In this document: one piece after another, positions 16,854-26,898 of the stretch | Position numbering within the stretch: the first letter of the stretch is position 1 | Layout of the letters: every line of letters begins with the position of its first letter | Assembly (NCBI GenBank): GCA_025356295.1 | Contig: JANXUJ010000151.1 | Location: 1-45,117, forward strand | Length of the DNA stretch: 45,117 bases | Direction: 5' to 3' | Origin: Cyanobacteriota bacterium | GTDB lineage: Bacteria > Cyanobacteriota > Cyanobacteriia > Pseudanabaenales > Pseudanabaenaceae | The notes under the pieces: generated by a model | What the model was told of the DNA's origin: nothing | Database searches by the model: none | The model's input: only the letters and a program-made list of their open reading frames with translations | Position numbers and translations under genes: made by a program

Positions 16854-17437
16854 ATAGTAATCTTTAAGATTTGTAAATCAACTATCTTAATTATATCTTG
16901 TCCTAGTTGTGATATGCCAAAGTATTCACAGCGATCGCCTAACGCCTCTCCCCTTGACAACTGTTCAACAATTGGCGGAACATCTTTCTGAATATTACGG
17001 TTTTTCTTTGCCAGTGTTTTGAGATTTTGTCTAAAAACCTGCGAAATCTGGATTTGAATAAATTGCTCAGACATCTCTTCCCATAATTGAGATACTGGAA
17101 TCGCCTGTCCAGTCATAGCCTCATGCCAAGCCTGCTGAAAATCCTCTACAATCTCTTCCTTCTCCGAATACTTAGTAAATGGTTTGAGTTCCTGCAAGAT
17201 AAACTGCTGATTTTTTATTTCATCTAAAATCAACTCATCGTCACCTGTATAGGCTTTAAAAGCATGATTAATTTGGAGGTCAAGAGATCGTTTTAATTGA
17301 ATTAATTCATTAAGTCCTAACTTAGTGATAACTTCGACAAGCGACTAATAGGAAATAGATAGATTCAGCACAACTTGTGTTTGAGATACATCGGTTACTG
17401 GTTCAGTTAATTTATCTACTTGAGTATTGACAAGCAT
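16850..17437 (-). pseudogene. Decayed antitoxin-toxin module with in-frame stop and fusion
   Basis: Reading from the ATG at 17437 gives an antitoxin-like N-terminus (30 codons ending LNLSISY), then an in-frame TAG at 17345-17347. The frame continues with SLVEVITKLGLNELIQLKRSLDLQI, and later QAWHEAMTGQAIPVSQLW, a segment typical of small cyanobacterial antitoxins. Straight after it, at 17074, comes MSEQFIQIQISQVFRQNLKTLAKKNRNIQKDVPPIVEQL, which looks like a RelE/ParE-type toxin N-terminus. Such pairs are normally two overlapping frames; here they are joined. The toxin loses its conserved C-terminal half after GDR. A TTG at 17233 could restart translation. Identification rests on remembered family patterns, not a search. 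Confidence 0.7.
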
Positions 17438-17479
17438 AAGTTTATAACAGGTTTCAGATTATTTGCAATTATAGCGGAA

Positions 17480-19711
17480 TTATAGAGGTTCCTTTTCATT
17501 TTGCCAGATGGCGCGAATTATCTTGATTTCATCATAGGTATATTCTTCACGCAAATGATCAAAGAGATTGCGTAAGCCATCACCGCCGATCGCTTCTAAC
17601 GCGCCATAAATTACCGATTGACGCTCTGGTGTGACTAAGCGATCGCAATTTATCGCATAGCCAGACTCGACTAGCTGCACTAGATGTGTCCAAATTGTGG
17701 CAGTTTTGAGATGGCGATCGCGTGCTATTTCATCGACACTTAATCCATTCTCATACATGACTAGAGTTTCGCGCTGAGTACTTGCTTTTGATAGTTTTGA
17801 ACTAGATACTGGTTCTTTCTGAACTTTAGTGGATTGAGTTATTTCGGCAGGTGGATATTGCTGATGATGTTCAAGAATGATGCTTATAAATGAATCGGCA
17901 TATTGTTCTAATTTTTTTGTGCCGACTCCTGATAGCTTCGCAAAATCATGATGCGTGGTCGGTTGCTGTTCTGCCATTTGATTGAGAGTCGCATTACTAA
18001 AAATCACATAGGGCGGCACTGCTTGCTCATCGGCGAGATTTTTGCGGAGTAGTCGCAATCTCTCGAAGAGAATATTAATATCAATAGGGCGATCGCCAAT
18101 CTCATCACTAATTTTAGGGCGATCGCTAACAGTTGCAGGAGTTGCATCACGCTCAATCGGTAATAAAACATTGCGTTGATTTCGCATCACTTCCCAACTG
18201 CGATCGTTGAGTTTGAGAATGCCATAGCCATCAGTGGTTTGTGATAACAAGCCTTGATGAACTAGCGATCGCGCCAGTTGTCGCCATTCATCGAGACTGC
18301 GATCTTTGCCAATGCCATGAGTGGAGAGGTTTTCATGATTATATTGCAATACTTTTTTGTTAAGAGAACCTCTTAAAATATCGATGATATGCCCTGAGCC
18401 AAATCTCTCTTTTGCACGAGCAATACAAGATAAAAACTTTTGAGTTTCCACTGTCCAATCTTCCATTGGCTTCGGTGTGAGACAGTTATCACAATTGTTG
18501 CAATCACCCTGAAAGCTCTCTCCAAAATATCGCAAGAGAATAGTGCGGCGACAGGCTGTACCCTCGGCATAGTCAACGACTTGACGGAGTTGTTGTTGCG
18601 CGATCCTTTGTTCTGCTTCTAGCGGTTCATTGGTGTGCGGATCGACTTTTTGAGCAATTAGATACTTGATTGTTTCTAAGTCTTGATAACCCAGAAACAA
18701 AGTACAATGAGAGTCTTCACCATCGCGTCCTGCGCGACCAGATTCTTGATAATATCCTTCAATATTTTTTGGTAAATCGTAATGAATCACAAACCGCACA
18801 TCAGGTTTATTGATTCCCATTCCGAAAGCAACGGTCGCCACCATCACCTGCACATCATCACGAATCCAGCGAGTTTGATTTTCTTCGCGCTCCTTTGCTC
18901 CAAGTCCTGCATGATAGGCGATCGCTTCGATACCATCTTGACGTAAGCGATCGCTTATTTCATCGACACGTTTACGACTGAGACAATAGACGATTCCTGA
19001 GCCTTGCAAGCGCTTGACTTCATGCAAGAGATTTGTATAAGTTTGCTCGTTACCCTGCTTGGGAACGACTTCATAATAGAGATTAGAACGATTGAAACTA
19101 GCCACATGGACATAGGGTTGCTTTAGTTCCAATTGTTGACTAATGTCTGCCCGAACTCGCTCAGTGGCGGTGGCAGTTAAGCCAATCACTGGCACATCTG
19201 GATAGATTTGCCGAATTCGACTCAGTTGACGATATTCTGGACGAAAATCATGTCCCCACTCCGATACACAATGCGCCTCATCGACTGCAAATCCCGCGAT
19301 CCCCATTTTACCTTTAATGATATTCAGAAATCCTAAAAACTGCTCGGCAAATAAGCGTTCAGGAGCCACATAAACTAATTTAATCGCTCCATTTAAAATT
19401 GCTTGCGATCGCTGATTACTTTCTCTTCCAGTCAGCGTACTATTCAGAAAAGTTGCGCCGATACCGTTCTCTTTCAACGCCGTAACTTGATCTTGCATTA
19501 GTGCTATCAATGGCGACACGACAATGGTTACGCCAGTTTTGAGCAAAGCTGGAAGTTGAAAACAAATCGATTTACCGCCCCCAGTTGGCATGATCGCTAG
19601 GGTGTCGCGCCCTGCCATATTTGCTTCAATAATTTCGCGCTGTCCCGCCCGAAAAGTTTCATAACCAAAATATTGCTTCAGCGCTTGCTGTAAAGGATCA
19701 CTGTTTGTCAT
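17480..19711 (-). CDS. recQ: ATP-dependent DNA helicase RecQ, full length
   Basis: A 743-residue superfamily 2 helicase for recombination and replication-fork repair. Walker A TGGGKS is at about 43-48, DEAHC near 143, and motif VI QESGRAGRDG near 325. The zinc-binding cysteines (ACRRTILLRYFGESFQGDCNNCDNC) lead into an RQC winged-helix region. An HRDC domain follows at about 530-620. The C-terminus has a further helix-turn-helix-like unit (MYENGLSVDEIARDRHLKTATIWTHLVQL). This is the complete bacterial RecQ architecture. The shortened Uma2 gene lies 15 bp upstream on the same strand. A second, shorter RecQ is present at 42536. Confidence 0.95.
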   Translation of the reverse strand: MTNSDPLQQALKQYFGYETFRAGQREIIEANMAGRDTLAIMPTGGGKSICFQLPALLKTGVTIVVSPLIALMQDQVTALKENGIGATFLNSTLTGRESNQRSQAILNGAIKLVYVAPERLFAEQFLGFLNIIKGKMGIAGFAVDEAHCVSEWGHDFRPEYRQLSRIRQIYPDVPVIGLTATATERVRADISQQLELKQPYVHVASFNRSNLYYEVVPKQGNEQTYTNLLHEVKRLQGSGIVYCLSRKRVDEISDRLRQDGIEAIAYHAGLGAKEREENQTRWIRDDVQVMVATVAFGMGINKPDVRFVIHYDLPKNIEGYYQESGRAGRDGEDSHCTLFLGYQDLETIKYLIAQKVDPHTNEPLEAEQRIAQQQLRQVVDYAEGTACRRTILLRYFGESFQGDCNNCDNCLTPKPMEDWTVETQKFLSCIARAKERFGSGHIIDILRGSLNKKVLQYNHENLSTHGIGKDRSLDEWRQLARSLVHQGLLSQTTDGYGILKLNDRSWEVMRNQRNVLLPIERDATPATVSDRPKISDEIGDRPIDINILFERLRLLRKNLADEQAVPPYVIFSNATLNQMAEQQPTTHHDFAKLSGVGTKKLEQYADSFISIILEHHQQYPPAEITQSTKVQKEPVSSSKLSKASTQRETLVMYENGLSVDEIARDRHLKTATIWTHLVQLVESGYAINCDRLVTPERQSVIYGALEAIGGDGLRNLFDHLREEYTYDEIKIIRAIWQNEKEPL

Positions 19712-19726
19712 GGATTAAATCATAGA

Positions 19727-20140
19727 TTAGGGTTTCGCAAAAGTCTGTAATAGCCAACGCGCGATCGCACCATCATCTTCATCAGCATGATTACGCTGTA
19801 AGGCTTCTTCGACTATGGCAATTTCTAAGCCTTCGAGAACTTGCGATCGCGTAATTCTACCACTGCGACCATCGGCGATCGCAAAGGCAAATACTTCTGC
19901 GGTATAAGCATTCACTACCCAATATTCTTGAATACCCAAACGTTCATAAAGCAACCGTTTGTGACCTAAATCATCGTGAATAGTTGTGGAAGAAATTTCG
20001 ACAACCAGAGTCGGTAAATCAAACTCATCCCAAGATGCTTTGACCCAGCTATCAGATACAAATTCAGGTACAGATTTTGGTTGTACTGCTTCGCTATCGA
20101 CTGTTCCAACTGTTTTGATTTTATTAGTGGTAATCGTCAT
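19727..20140 (-). pseudogene. Uma2-family endonuclease-fold protein, internally shortened
   Basis: A 137-residue protein of the Uma2 (DUF820) family, PD-(D/E)XK fold proteins abundant in cyanobacteria. The C-terminal half is intact: FDLPTLVVEISSTTIHDDLGHKRLLYERLGIQEYWVV. The N-terminal leader (MTITTNKIKT up to WVKASWDEF) also looks normal. The part expected between them, about 90-110 residues including the Pro-Asp of the active site, is missing. This implies an in-frame internal deletion, so nuclease activity is doubtful even though the frame is open. Family members are usually about 190-240 residues. Loss by recombination at a short repeat is inferred. Confidence 0.7.
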
Positions 20141-20203
20141 AATTTACTCAGCAAGTCAGCTTGTCCGCGACAGTCTCACTATATCAAAAAATCAGAGAGG
20201 GAT

Positions 20204-21568
20204 TTATTTGCCAATACAAAATCTACTGAAGATTTGATCTAAAACCGACTCTGTGACCTCTTCGCCAGTAATCTCGCCGATCGCACTAATCGCAGCGCGT
20301 AAATCGATAGTCCAAAAGTCAAGCGGTAACTGATCTGCGATCGCTATCTGCACATGCTCCAAAGATTGCACAACCCTCAACAAACAAGCCTTCTGACGCT
20401 GATTGATGGCAACATCCAAGTCAGCCGCCGCGATCGCATCTTGATGAATACATTTTAAAATCGCCGCTTCCAAATCTTCAATCCCCTGATTTTGAGAAGC
20501 AACAGTCTCCACAATGGGAATATCTGGAAAGCCCTCACCCATTCCCCCTTCAAGATCAATTTTATTGATCACCAAAACCACAGGGCGATCGCATACCGTC
20601 TCATAAATCTCCGCATCCTTCTCACTCCAGCCCACACTCGCATCGATTACCATCAGCACTAGATCAGCAGATTTTGCCGCTTGACGCGATCGCTCTACGC
20701 CGATCTTCTCAACTACATCCTCTGTCTCTCGAATTCCTGCGGTATCGAGAACTTGAATGGGAATCCCGCCCACTACTAATTGGGAATCCACAACATCGCG
20801 AGTTGTCCCAGGCAAATCAGTAACGATCGCGCGATCGCTTCGACTCCAAGCATTGAGCAGACTTGATTTACCGACATTGGGACGACCAACGATCGCCACT
20901 TTTAAACCTGTTCGCAACAGTTCACCGCGATCGGCAGTTGCTAAAATCTGTTGTGATTCGCGCGAAACAGCGATAAATTCTGCTTTGATCCATTCCACAT
21001 CGAGCGGCGGTAAATCATCTTCAAAGTCAATCCGTGCTTCGATTTCAGTCAAAACATTGAGACACTTACCGCGCAAATATTTTAAAGACTGCGCTAGCTT
21101 ACCGCGTAAAGATGCGATCGCAAATTGTGCAGCTTGTGCTGACTTGGCTCCGACCAGATCATTAATACTTTCGGCTTGAGTGAGATCGATTCTGCCATTG
21201 AGAAAAGCGCGCAAGCTAAATTCTCCCGCTTCTGCTAGTCTTGCGCCCTGCTCTAAACAAAGATTTAGAACTTGCTGTACTGCCATAATTCCTCCATGAC
21301 AATGGAACTCCACAACATCTTCACGAGTAAAGGAACGTGGTGCTTTCATTAATAAAAGTAAGCTTTCATCGATAATTGCAGAGGTAGAGGGATTGCGGAC
21401 ATAGCCATACAAAATGCGATGACTTTCCCATCCTTGTTTACCACCCGCTTTGAAAATTTGCTGTGCGATCGCAATCGCGCGATCGCCTGATAATCTCACA
21501 ATTCCTACGCTTCCTTGTTGAGGAGAAATCGCAGTAGCGATCGCCGCGATTGTGTCAGATATACTCAT
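20204..21568 (-). CDS. mnmE: tRNA modification GTPase MnmE
   Basis: A 454-residue GTPase that acts with MnmG to install carboxymethylaminomethyl groups at U34 of certain tRNAs. The formyl-THF-binding N-domain has the HCHGG segment near 89-93. The embedded G domain shows GRPNVGKSS at 228-236, DTAGIRET and NKID. The protein ends in the diagnostic FCIGK with the conserved Cys451. Full length and intact. The gene is followed on the minus strand by the shortened Uma2 gene and RecQ. Very confident. Confidence 0.98.
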   Translation of the reverse strand: MSISDTIAAIATAISPQQGSVGIVRLSGDRAIAIAQQIFKAGGKQGWESHRILYGYVRNPSTSAIIDESLLLLMKAPRSFTREDVVEFHCHGGIMAVQQVLNLCLEQGARLAEAGEFSLRAFLNGRIDLTQAESINDLVGAKSAQAAQFAIASLRGKLAQSLKYLRGKCLNVLTEIEARIDFEDDLPPLDVEWIKAEFIAVSRESQQILATADRGELLRTGLKVAIVGRPNVGKSSLLNAWSRSDRAIVTDLPGTTRDVVDSQLVVGGIPIQVLDTAGIRETEDVVEKIGVERSRQAAKSADLVLMVIDASVGWSEKDAEIYETVCDRPVVLVINKIDLEGGMGEGFPDIPIVETVASQNQGIEDLEAAILKCIHQDAIAAADLDVAINQRQKACLLRVVQSLEHVQIAIADQLPLDFWTIDLRAAISAIGEITGEEVTESVLDQIFSRFCIGK

Positions 21569-21878
21569 GCGTAATTTCTATAAGATTTTATAGGATTAAA
21601 AAAGATTGAACCAACACTATAGCAAGCTCGACAGTACTTCTTTTTAATCTTGATTCTGTAACAACAGGTGTAAAGCAAACTTTAGTAAATTTTCTGTTGG
21701 TACTTTCTTCATGAGACTTAAATTAGAACTAAGATAGAATTATGATTAAGTTTTAAGGTAAATATTAAGATTTAATTTAGTGCTAAAAGGAAAATTTCCA
21801 AAAGCATTAAAATCATTCCCAATTTACTGGATTGCATTCAATTTTTAGATTATTTTTGTATCTGGGGTTGTTTAAGTT
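21569..21878. other. Divergent intergenic region between mnmE and the LOV kinase
   Basis: About 310 bases, AT-rich, without a convincing reading frame, hairpin or RNA gene. It must hold promoters for both divergent genes. No specific sites were assigned. Confidence 0.6.
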
Positions 21879-24800
21879 ATGAGCAAATTTATTAATGGTG
21901 ACTTGCCAATTCATTTAGAAAAGCACACAAAAGTAGTAAGAGATAATATTCAAGAATCTTTAAGATTACACCAAGCAATTTTGGACAGTGCCAATTGCTC
22001 AATTATTGCAATAAGACTTGATGGTGTTGTTTGTGCTTTTAATCAAGCATCTGAGCGTTGGTTGGGATATTCCGCCTCAGAAGTGATTGGAAAGCTCACT
22101 CTAGAATGTTTTTATGATCCTCTAGAGATGCAACAAAGAGCGATCGCTTTAACAAAAGAATTAGGTCGTTTGGTTGATTCGGGAATGGAGGTGTTTATCG
22201 CCAAAGTGCGATTAGGACAGATAGAAGAATATGACTGGACATATATCCGCAAAGATGGTTCGCGTTTTCCTGTGACACTCGCTGTTTCCGCATTGCGAGA
22301 TGAAGACAATCAAATTTCGGGTTTCTTAGGCATTGCTAGCGATATTACAGAAAGAAAAAAATCTGAACAAGCTCTCCACAAAACCCTGCAAGAGTTAGCG
22401 TCTGTTGAAGAAACTTTGCGATTACAAGAACGCGCGATCGCGGCAAGCCACAGCGGTATCGTGATTACAGACTGGCGGCTACCTAACAATCCAGTTGTGT
22501 ATGTAAATGCTGCCTTTGAAAAAATTACTGGCTATAAAGCTAGTGAAGTCATGGGTCGCAACTGTCGTTTGTTGCAAGGAAGAGACTTACAACAAACAGA
22601 TAGAGACTCTATGCGGTCAGCGATCACCACAGGAACAGCTTGTAATGTCGTGATCAGAAATTATCGCAAAGACGGTACATTATTCTGGAATGAGCTATAT
22701 ATTTCGCCAATATATGACAGCGCGGGTAATGTATCGCACTTCATCGGTATTCAAACTGATATTACGGAACGCAAAAGAGTAGAAAAAGATTTAAAAAGAC
22801 AGATGCGACTTACCGTCTTATTAAATCGAATTACCGATGAGATTCGCCAAAGTCTTGATGTTGATAGTATTTTTCAAACTTCAGCGAATCAAATCCAATT
22901 GGCTTTCCATGCTAGCCGTTGTCTAATCTATCGACTGGAATATAAGCCAGACTCATCTCTACAGCCGCTAGTCTCTCTTATGTCAGAGCAACTAGCTAAC
23001 AAAATTTTCTCCGTCAAAAATATTGAATTACCTCTCCTAAATAGTAATTTTAGTCAGCAGGTTGCTACCCAAAACGGCGCGATTGCGATTAACAATGTCT
23101 ATGCTGAGCCGAGCTTAGATGAATTTGGTGATTTGTTTTATCGAATGCAACTGCGATCGCTTTTAGCAATCCGTACTTCATCGCATGGAGTGACTAATGG
23201 AGTTATTTTATTGCATCATTGTAATAGTTTTCATGAATGGACAAATGAAGAAAAAGAATTACTTGAATCCGTTGCTAATCAAGTAAGTATTGCTCTATCA
23301 CAAGCACATTTACTAATCCAAGAAACTCGACAACGTGAACAACTGATTAAGCAAAATAATGAGTTGGAAGAAGCCCGTCTCATCGCCGAAGCTGCTAATC
23401 GCTCTAAAAGTGAGTTTTTGGCAACTATGAGTCATGAGATTCGTACGCCAATGAATGCTGTGATTGGGATGACAGGAGTTTTACTAGATACAAATTTGAC
23501 TAAAGAGCAGCGGGAATTTGTTGAGATCGCTCGGAATGCAGGTGATACTTTACTTACTATCATCAACGATATTTTAGATTTTTCTAAAATTGAGTCAGGA
23601 CATCTAGAGCTAGAAAAACAAACTTTTGATCTGCGAACTTGTTTAGAAGATACGATCGAATTGCTCTCATCTCAAGCAGTTGAGAAAGGAATTGAAATAG
23701 GTTATTTAATCCATCCTGATGTCGATTTGATAGCAATCGGTGATATGACTCGTCTACGTCAAGTTTTGGCAAATTTGATTGGAAATGCAATTAAGTTTAC
23801 CAGTCATGGTTCGGTTAATGTTTCGATTACAAAATCACCAATCTCGCACTTTGTCCGTTGTGATCTTCTCGATCGCCATGAAGAAACACAGTTATTGCGG
23901 ACATTGGAGTTTGCCGTCAAAGATACAGGGATTGGCATTCCTGGCGATCGCCTATATCGATTGTTTCAACCCTTTAGCCAAGTCGATGCTTCCACAACAA
24001 GACAATATGGAGGTACTGGGCTAGGGTTGGCAATTAGTAAGCGTTTGTGTGAATTAATGGGCGGTACAATGTGGGTTGAAAGCGATGTCCATCAAGGCTC
24101 TACTTTTTACTTCACAGTTACGATTCCTGTTAATATTGGGGATCAAGATTCCCTTACAAGTGTTGCTAATACAGGTGCTGCTAATAAAGGTGTTTCCAAT
24201 ACAAATATTTCCAATACACAATCAATTTCGCAATTAATAAAGCCTAAAAACTCACAGGTTACAGGTCAATTTGTTGTTCAGAGCAATGTTATTAATCGAA
24301 CTTCTAAAATTCATCCAGATCGACAAGATTATCAGTTCGATCCACGCATGGCAAAAGACCACCCTCTGCGTATCTTGCTTGCCGAGGACAATGTTGTTAA
24401 TCAAAAAGTTGCCACTCACATTTTGCATCGTATGGGCTACCGTGCTGATGTGGTGGCAAATGGATTGGAAGTGTTAGCCGCGATCGCTATGCAAACCTAT
24501 GACTTGATTTTTATGGATGTGCAGATGCCTGAGATGGATGGTCTGGAAACCACAAGACTGATCGTTAACAATTGGAAACAGGGTAAACTCATCAGTAAGC
24601 CGATGATCGTGGCGATGACAGCCAATGCTATGCAAGGCGATCGCGAAATTTGTTTGGTGGCAGGCATGGATGACTACCTTAGCAAACCGATTCGCCCTTT
24701 GGAACTCGTGCGAATATTATTAGAATGTCCATCAATTACACCTAATCTATCGACCATATTATTATCAATTAACATTGATAAACTCCATGAAGTAGCCAGC

Positions 24801-25130
24801 GACATAGGAGGTGACGATATAGAGTTTTTAGCCGAACTAATCGATAGTTATCTTGACAATACGCGATCGCTTCTCCAAGAACTCTATACTAGCTTTGCCC
24901 AACAAAATTTTGACTTATTGCTTCGTACCGCCCACACTTTGAAATCTAGTAGTGCGGTCATTGGCGCAGAGGATTTATCTAGTCTATGTCGTGAACTGGA
25001 GACAAATCTACGCAATAAAAACCATGAAGACTTGGACATCGCAGTTAGTAAAATCGCTGACGAATATACAAACGTCCAATCTGAGCTAGAACAAGAAAAA
25101 TCCAACTCTACTAATCGTCATAATTTATAA
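21879..25130 (+). CDS. LOV-type hybrid histidine kinase (PAS-LOV-GAF-HisKA-HATPase-REC-HPt)
   Basis: A 1083-residue multidomain sensor. A PAS domain occupies about 30-155. A second PAS at about 185-298 has the LOV flavin-binding motif GRNCRLLQG with the photoreactive Cys229, the Asn residues in [18 protein letters not shown], and the Gln of FIGIQTDIT, so it should bind flavin and sense blue light. A GAF domain lies at about 315-478. HisKA carries phospho-His519 (SHEIRTP). The ATPase domain has [18 protein letters not shown] and [11 protein letters not shown] receiver domain has Asp880 and Lys936, and an HPt domain has His1019 (TAHTLKSSS). The linker at 763-800 is Asn-rich. A REC-GGDEF protein follows 123 bp downstream, a plausible output partner. 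Confidence 0.93.
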   Translation: MSKFINGDLPIHLEKHTKVVRDNIQESLRLHQAILDSANCSIIAIRLDGVVCAFNQASERWLGYSASEVIGKLTLECFYDPLEMQQRAIALTKELGRLVDSGMEVFIAKVRLGQIEEYDWTYIRKDGSRFPVTLAVSALRDEDNQISGFLGIASDITERKKSEQALHKTLQELASVEETLRLQERAIAASHSGIVITDWRLPNNPVVYVNAAFEKITGYKASEVMGRNCRLLQGRDLQQTDRDSMRSAITTGTACNVVIRNYRKDGTLFWNELYISPIYDSAGNVSHFIGIQTDITERKRVEKDLKRQMRLTVLLNRITDEIRQSLDVDSIFQTSANQIQLAFHASRCLIYRLEYKPDSSLQPLVSLMSEQLANKIFSVKNIELPLLNSNFSQQVATQNGAIAINNVYAEPSLDEFGDLFYRMQLRSLLAIRTSSHGVTNGVILLHHCNSFHEWTNEEKELLESVANQVSIALSQAHLLIQETRQREQLIKQNNELEEARLIAEAANRSKSEFLATMSHEIRTPMNAVIGMTGVLLDTNLTKEQREFVEIARNAGDTLLTIINDILDFSKIESGHLELEKQTFDLRTCLEDTIELLSSQAVEKGIEIGYLIHPDVDLIAIGDMTRLRQVLANLIGNAIKFTSHGSVNVSITKSPISHFVRCDLLDRHEETQLLRTLEFAVKDTGIGIPGDRLYRLFQPFSQVDASTTRQYGGTGLGLAISKRLCELMGGTMWVESDVHQGSTFYFTVTIPVNIGDQDSLTSVANTGAANKGVSNTNISNTQSISQLIKPKNSQVTGQFVVQSNVINRTSKIHPDRQDYQFDPRMAKDHPLRILLAEDNVVNQKVATHILHRMGYRADVVANGLEVLAAIAMQTYDLIFMDVQMPEMDGLETTRLIVNNWKQGKLISKPMIVAMTANAMQGDREICLVAGMDDYLSKPIRPLELVRILLECPSITPNLSTILLSINIDKLHEVASDIGGDDIEFLAELIDSYLDNTRSLLQELYTSFAQQNFDLLLRTAHTLKSSSAVIGAEDLSSLCRELETNLRNKNHEDLDIAVSKIADEYTNVQSELEQEKSNSTNRHNL

Positions 25131-25144
25131 AATTAGAAATCCTG

Positions 25145-25163
25145 AAAGGCGTGAGTTGCCTTT
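25145..25163. terminator. Weak hairpin after the LOV kinase gene
   Basis: AAAGGC and GCCTTT arms enclose a seven-base loop, and a short T-run follows. It may partly uncouple the kinase from the downstream GGDEF gene. Confidence 0.5.
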
Positions 25164-25253
25164 TAGCCTATCTGGGCTTTTACTGGCAATTACCATAAAA
25201 TTTCAATATATACTAAGTCACTGTCATGATTAATTTTATTGTTTAAGCGTGTA

Positions 25254-26237
25254 ATGACAATCGATGATAGCAACGCTTTCAATAAGCATCTAACGCCAAA
25301 AATGAATATTCCACAAACATCATCTAAATCATCGCTGATTTTAATTGTGGATGATGATATGTTTATGCGAAAAATTTTGGTGCGCTATTTAGAGCGGGAA
25401 AGATATCGTGTGGTTGAAGCGGCTAACGGCATGGAGGCTTTAAAGATTTATCAAGAATTTCAACCAGATGTAATTTTGCTAGATGCGATGATGCCTGTGT
25501 TAGATGGTTTTGAATGTTGTTTACAGTTACAACATCTTCCCAATGGCGATCACACACCAGTTCTAATCATCACTGCACTAGAAGATCGTGAGTCTGTAGA
25601 TCGCGCCTACGAAGTCGGCGCATCTGACTATGTGACTAAACCAATTCATTGGGCAGTATTACGACAAAGAGTGCGCCATCTGATCGAACAATCTTGTTTA
25701 CGTCAACAACTTGAGGCTGCAAATCAAGAACTCCAAAGATTAGTCTCGATTGATGGCTTGACTCAAGTGGCTAATCGTCGTTGCTTAGATGAATATCTCG
25801 ATCAAGAATGTAAGCGCGCTAGTAGAGAACAAATTCCGATCTCATTAGTTTTATGTGATATTGATTTTTTTAAAAACTATAACGATAATTATGGGCATCA
25901 AGAAGGCGATCGCTGCTTACAAGAAGTTGCTCAAGCGATCAGTAAATCCACCAATCGCCCTGCGGATTTAGTCGCCCGCTATGGCGGTGAAGAGTTTGTG
26001 ATTGTCTTGCCAAATACTAATGCTCAGGGAGCTATGAATGTCGCAATCAGGGCAACAGAAATGATGCGATCGCTAAAACTACCGCACAGTCACTCTAAAG
26101 TTGCACCCTATGTGACGATTAGCTGTGGGGTCGCCACACTTTTGGCATCTCAAGAATTTGAACCTACAGCCTTACTCAAAGCCGCTGATCGCGCCCTATA
26201 TAAGGCTAAAGCTGAAGGTCGAAATTGTGTAAGATGA
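25254..26237 (+). CDS. PleD-like response regulator with diguanylate cyclase (REC-GGDEF)
   Basis: A 327-residue protein. After about 25 polar residues comes a receiver domain (LILIVDDDMFMRKIL, phospho-Asp in VILLDAMMPVLDG, switch Lys in VTKPI). A GGDEF domain follows, with DIDFFKNYNDNYGHQEGD and the active-site GGEEF in ARYGGEEFVIVLP. An RxxD inhibitory site (RPAD) precedes GGEEF at the standard spacing. It should make c-di-GMP when phosphorylated, with product feedback. An in-frame TTG at 25239 would add five residues; the ATG at 25254 is preferred. Its position behind the LOV hybrid kinase suggests a light-to-c-di-GMP route, which is inferred. Confidence 0.92.
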   Translation: MTIDDSNAFNKHLTPKMNIPQTSSKSSLILIVDDDMFMRKILVRYLERERYRVVEAANGMEALKIYQEFQPDVILLDAMMPVLDGFECCLQLQHLPNGDHTPVLIITALEDRESVDRAYEVGASDYVTKPIHWAVLRQRVRHLIEQSCLRQQLEAANQELQRLVSIDGLTQVANRRCLDEYLDQECKRASREQIPISLVLCDIDFFKNYNDNYGHQEGDRCLQEVAQAISKSTNRPADLVARYGGEEFVIVLPNTNAQGAMNVAIRATEMMRSLKLPHSHSKVAPYVTISCGVATLLASQEFEPTALLKAADRALYKAKAEGRNCVR

Positions 26238-26276
26238 AATCTGGAAAACAAACAAAAAATAAGAGCGCAAAATCCT

Positions 26277-26891
26277 ATGGAATGGCACATTACGGACGCA
26301 CAAAGCTTAGCAATAATCGATCGCGAGATTGGTGATCATTCGCTATCCCCAGCAGAATATGAAATTGTGCGCCAAGTAATTTATGCCACCGCAGATTTTG
26401 AATACAAAGATATTGTGCGATTTTCTGACCAGTCATTACAAGCAGGAGCCACAGCTCTCGCCACACGCGCCACAATTGTCGTTGATGTGCCAACAGTCCA
26501 AGCCGCCATCTTCCCCAAAATCTGTAATACTTTTGCCAATCCTATTTATTGTGGTGTTGACGCAATAACTCGTCCTCAAAAAGGTAAAACCCAAGCAGCT
26601 TGGGGAATTGAGACTTTAGCAAGGCGTTATCCTGAAGCAATTTTTGTAATCGGTGAGTCTCAGACGGCGCTTGCCACGCTGGTGGATTTAATTGAGATGG
26701 AGGAAGTCAAGCCTGCCCTAGTAATTGGCACTCCTGCTGGCTTTATCGACACCGATGTGATCAAATCACGCTTAAATGATTCACTAATTCCGCACATTCG
26801 TATTGATGGTCGTAAAGGTAATGCGATCGCTGCGGCAGCTATATTCAATGCACTCGTCAGTCTGTCATGGCAAGCCTACGGCAACAAGTAA
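26277..26891 (+). CDS. cobH: Precorrin-8X methylmutase (CobH/CbiC)
   Basis: A 204-residue enzyme of corrin-ring synthesis that moves a methyl group from C11 to C12 to give hydrogenobyrinate or cobyrinate. Family segments are VIYATADFEYKDIVRFS, TIVVDVP, ALVIGTPAGFI and GRKGNAIAAAAIFNAL. The length is normal. The position where characterised CobH/CbiC enzymes have the catalytic His (in HA/HT-type motifs) reads Tyr here (VIYATADFEY), which may be a cyanobacterial variant. It lies 39 bp after the GGDEF gene, on the same strand, without an evident functional link. Confidence 0.9.
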   Translation: MEWHITDAQSLAIIDREIGDHSLSPAEYEIVRQVIYATADFEYKDIVRFSDQSLQAGATALATRATIVVDVPTVQAAIFPKICNTFANPIYCGVDAITRPQKGKTQAAWGIETLARRYPEAIFVIGESQTALATLVDLIEMEEVKPALVIGTPAGFIDTDVIKSRLNDSLIPHIRIDGRKGNAIAAAAIFNALVSLSWQAYGNK

Positions 26892-26898
26892 GCTTTTG

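Noticed and set aside
20757..21179. 140-codon plus-strand frame
   Set aside because: It is a shadow of the MnmE G domain.
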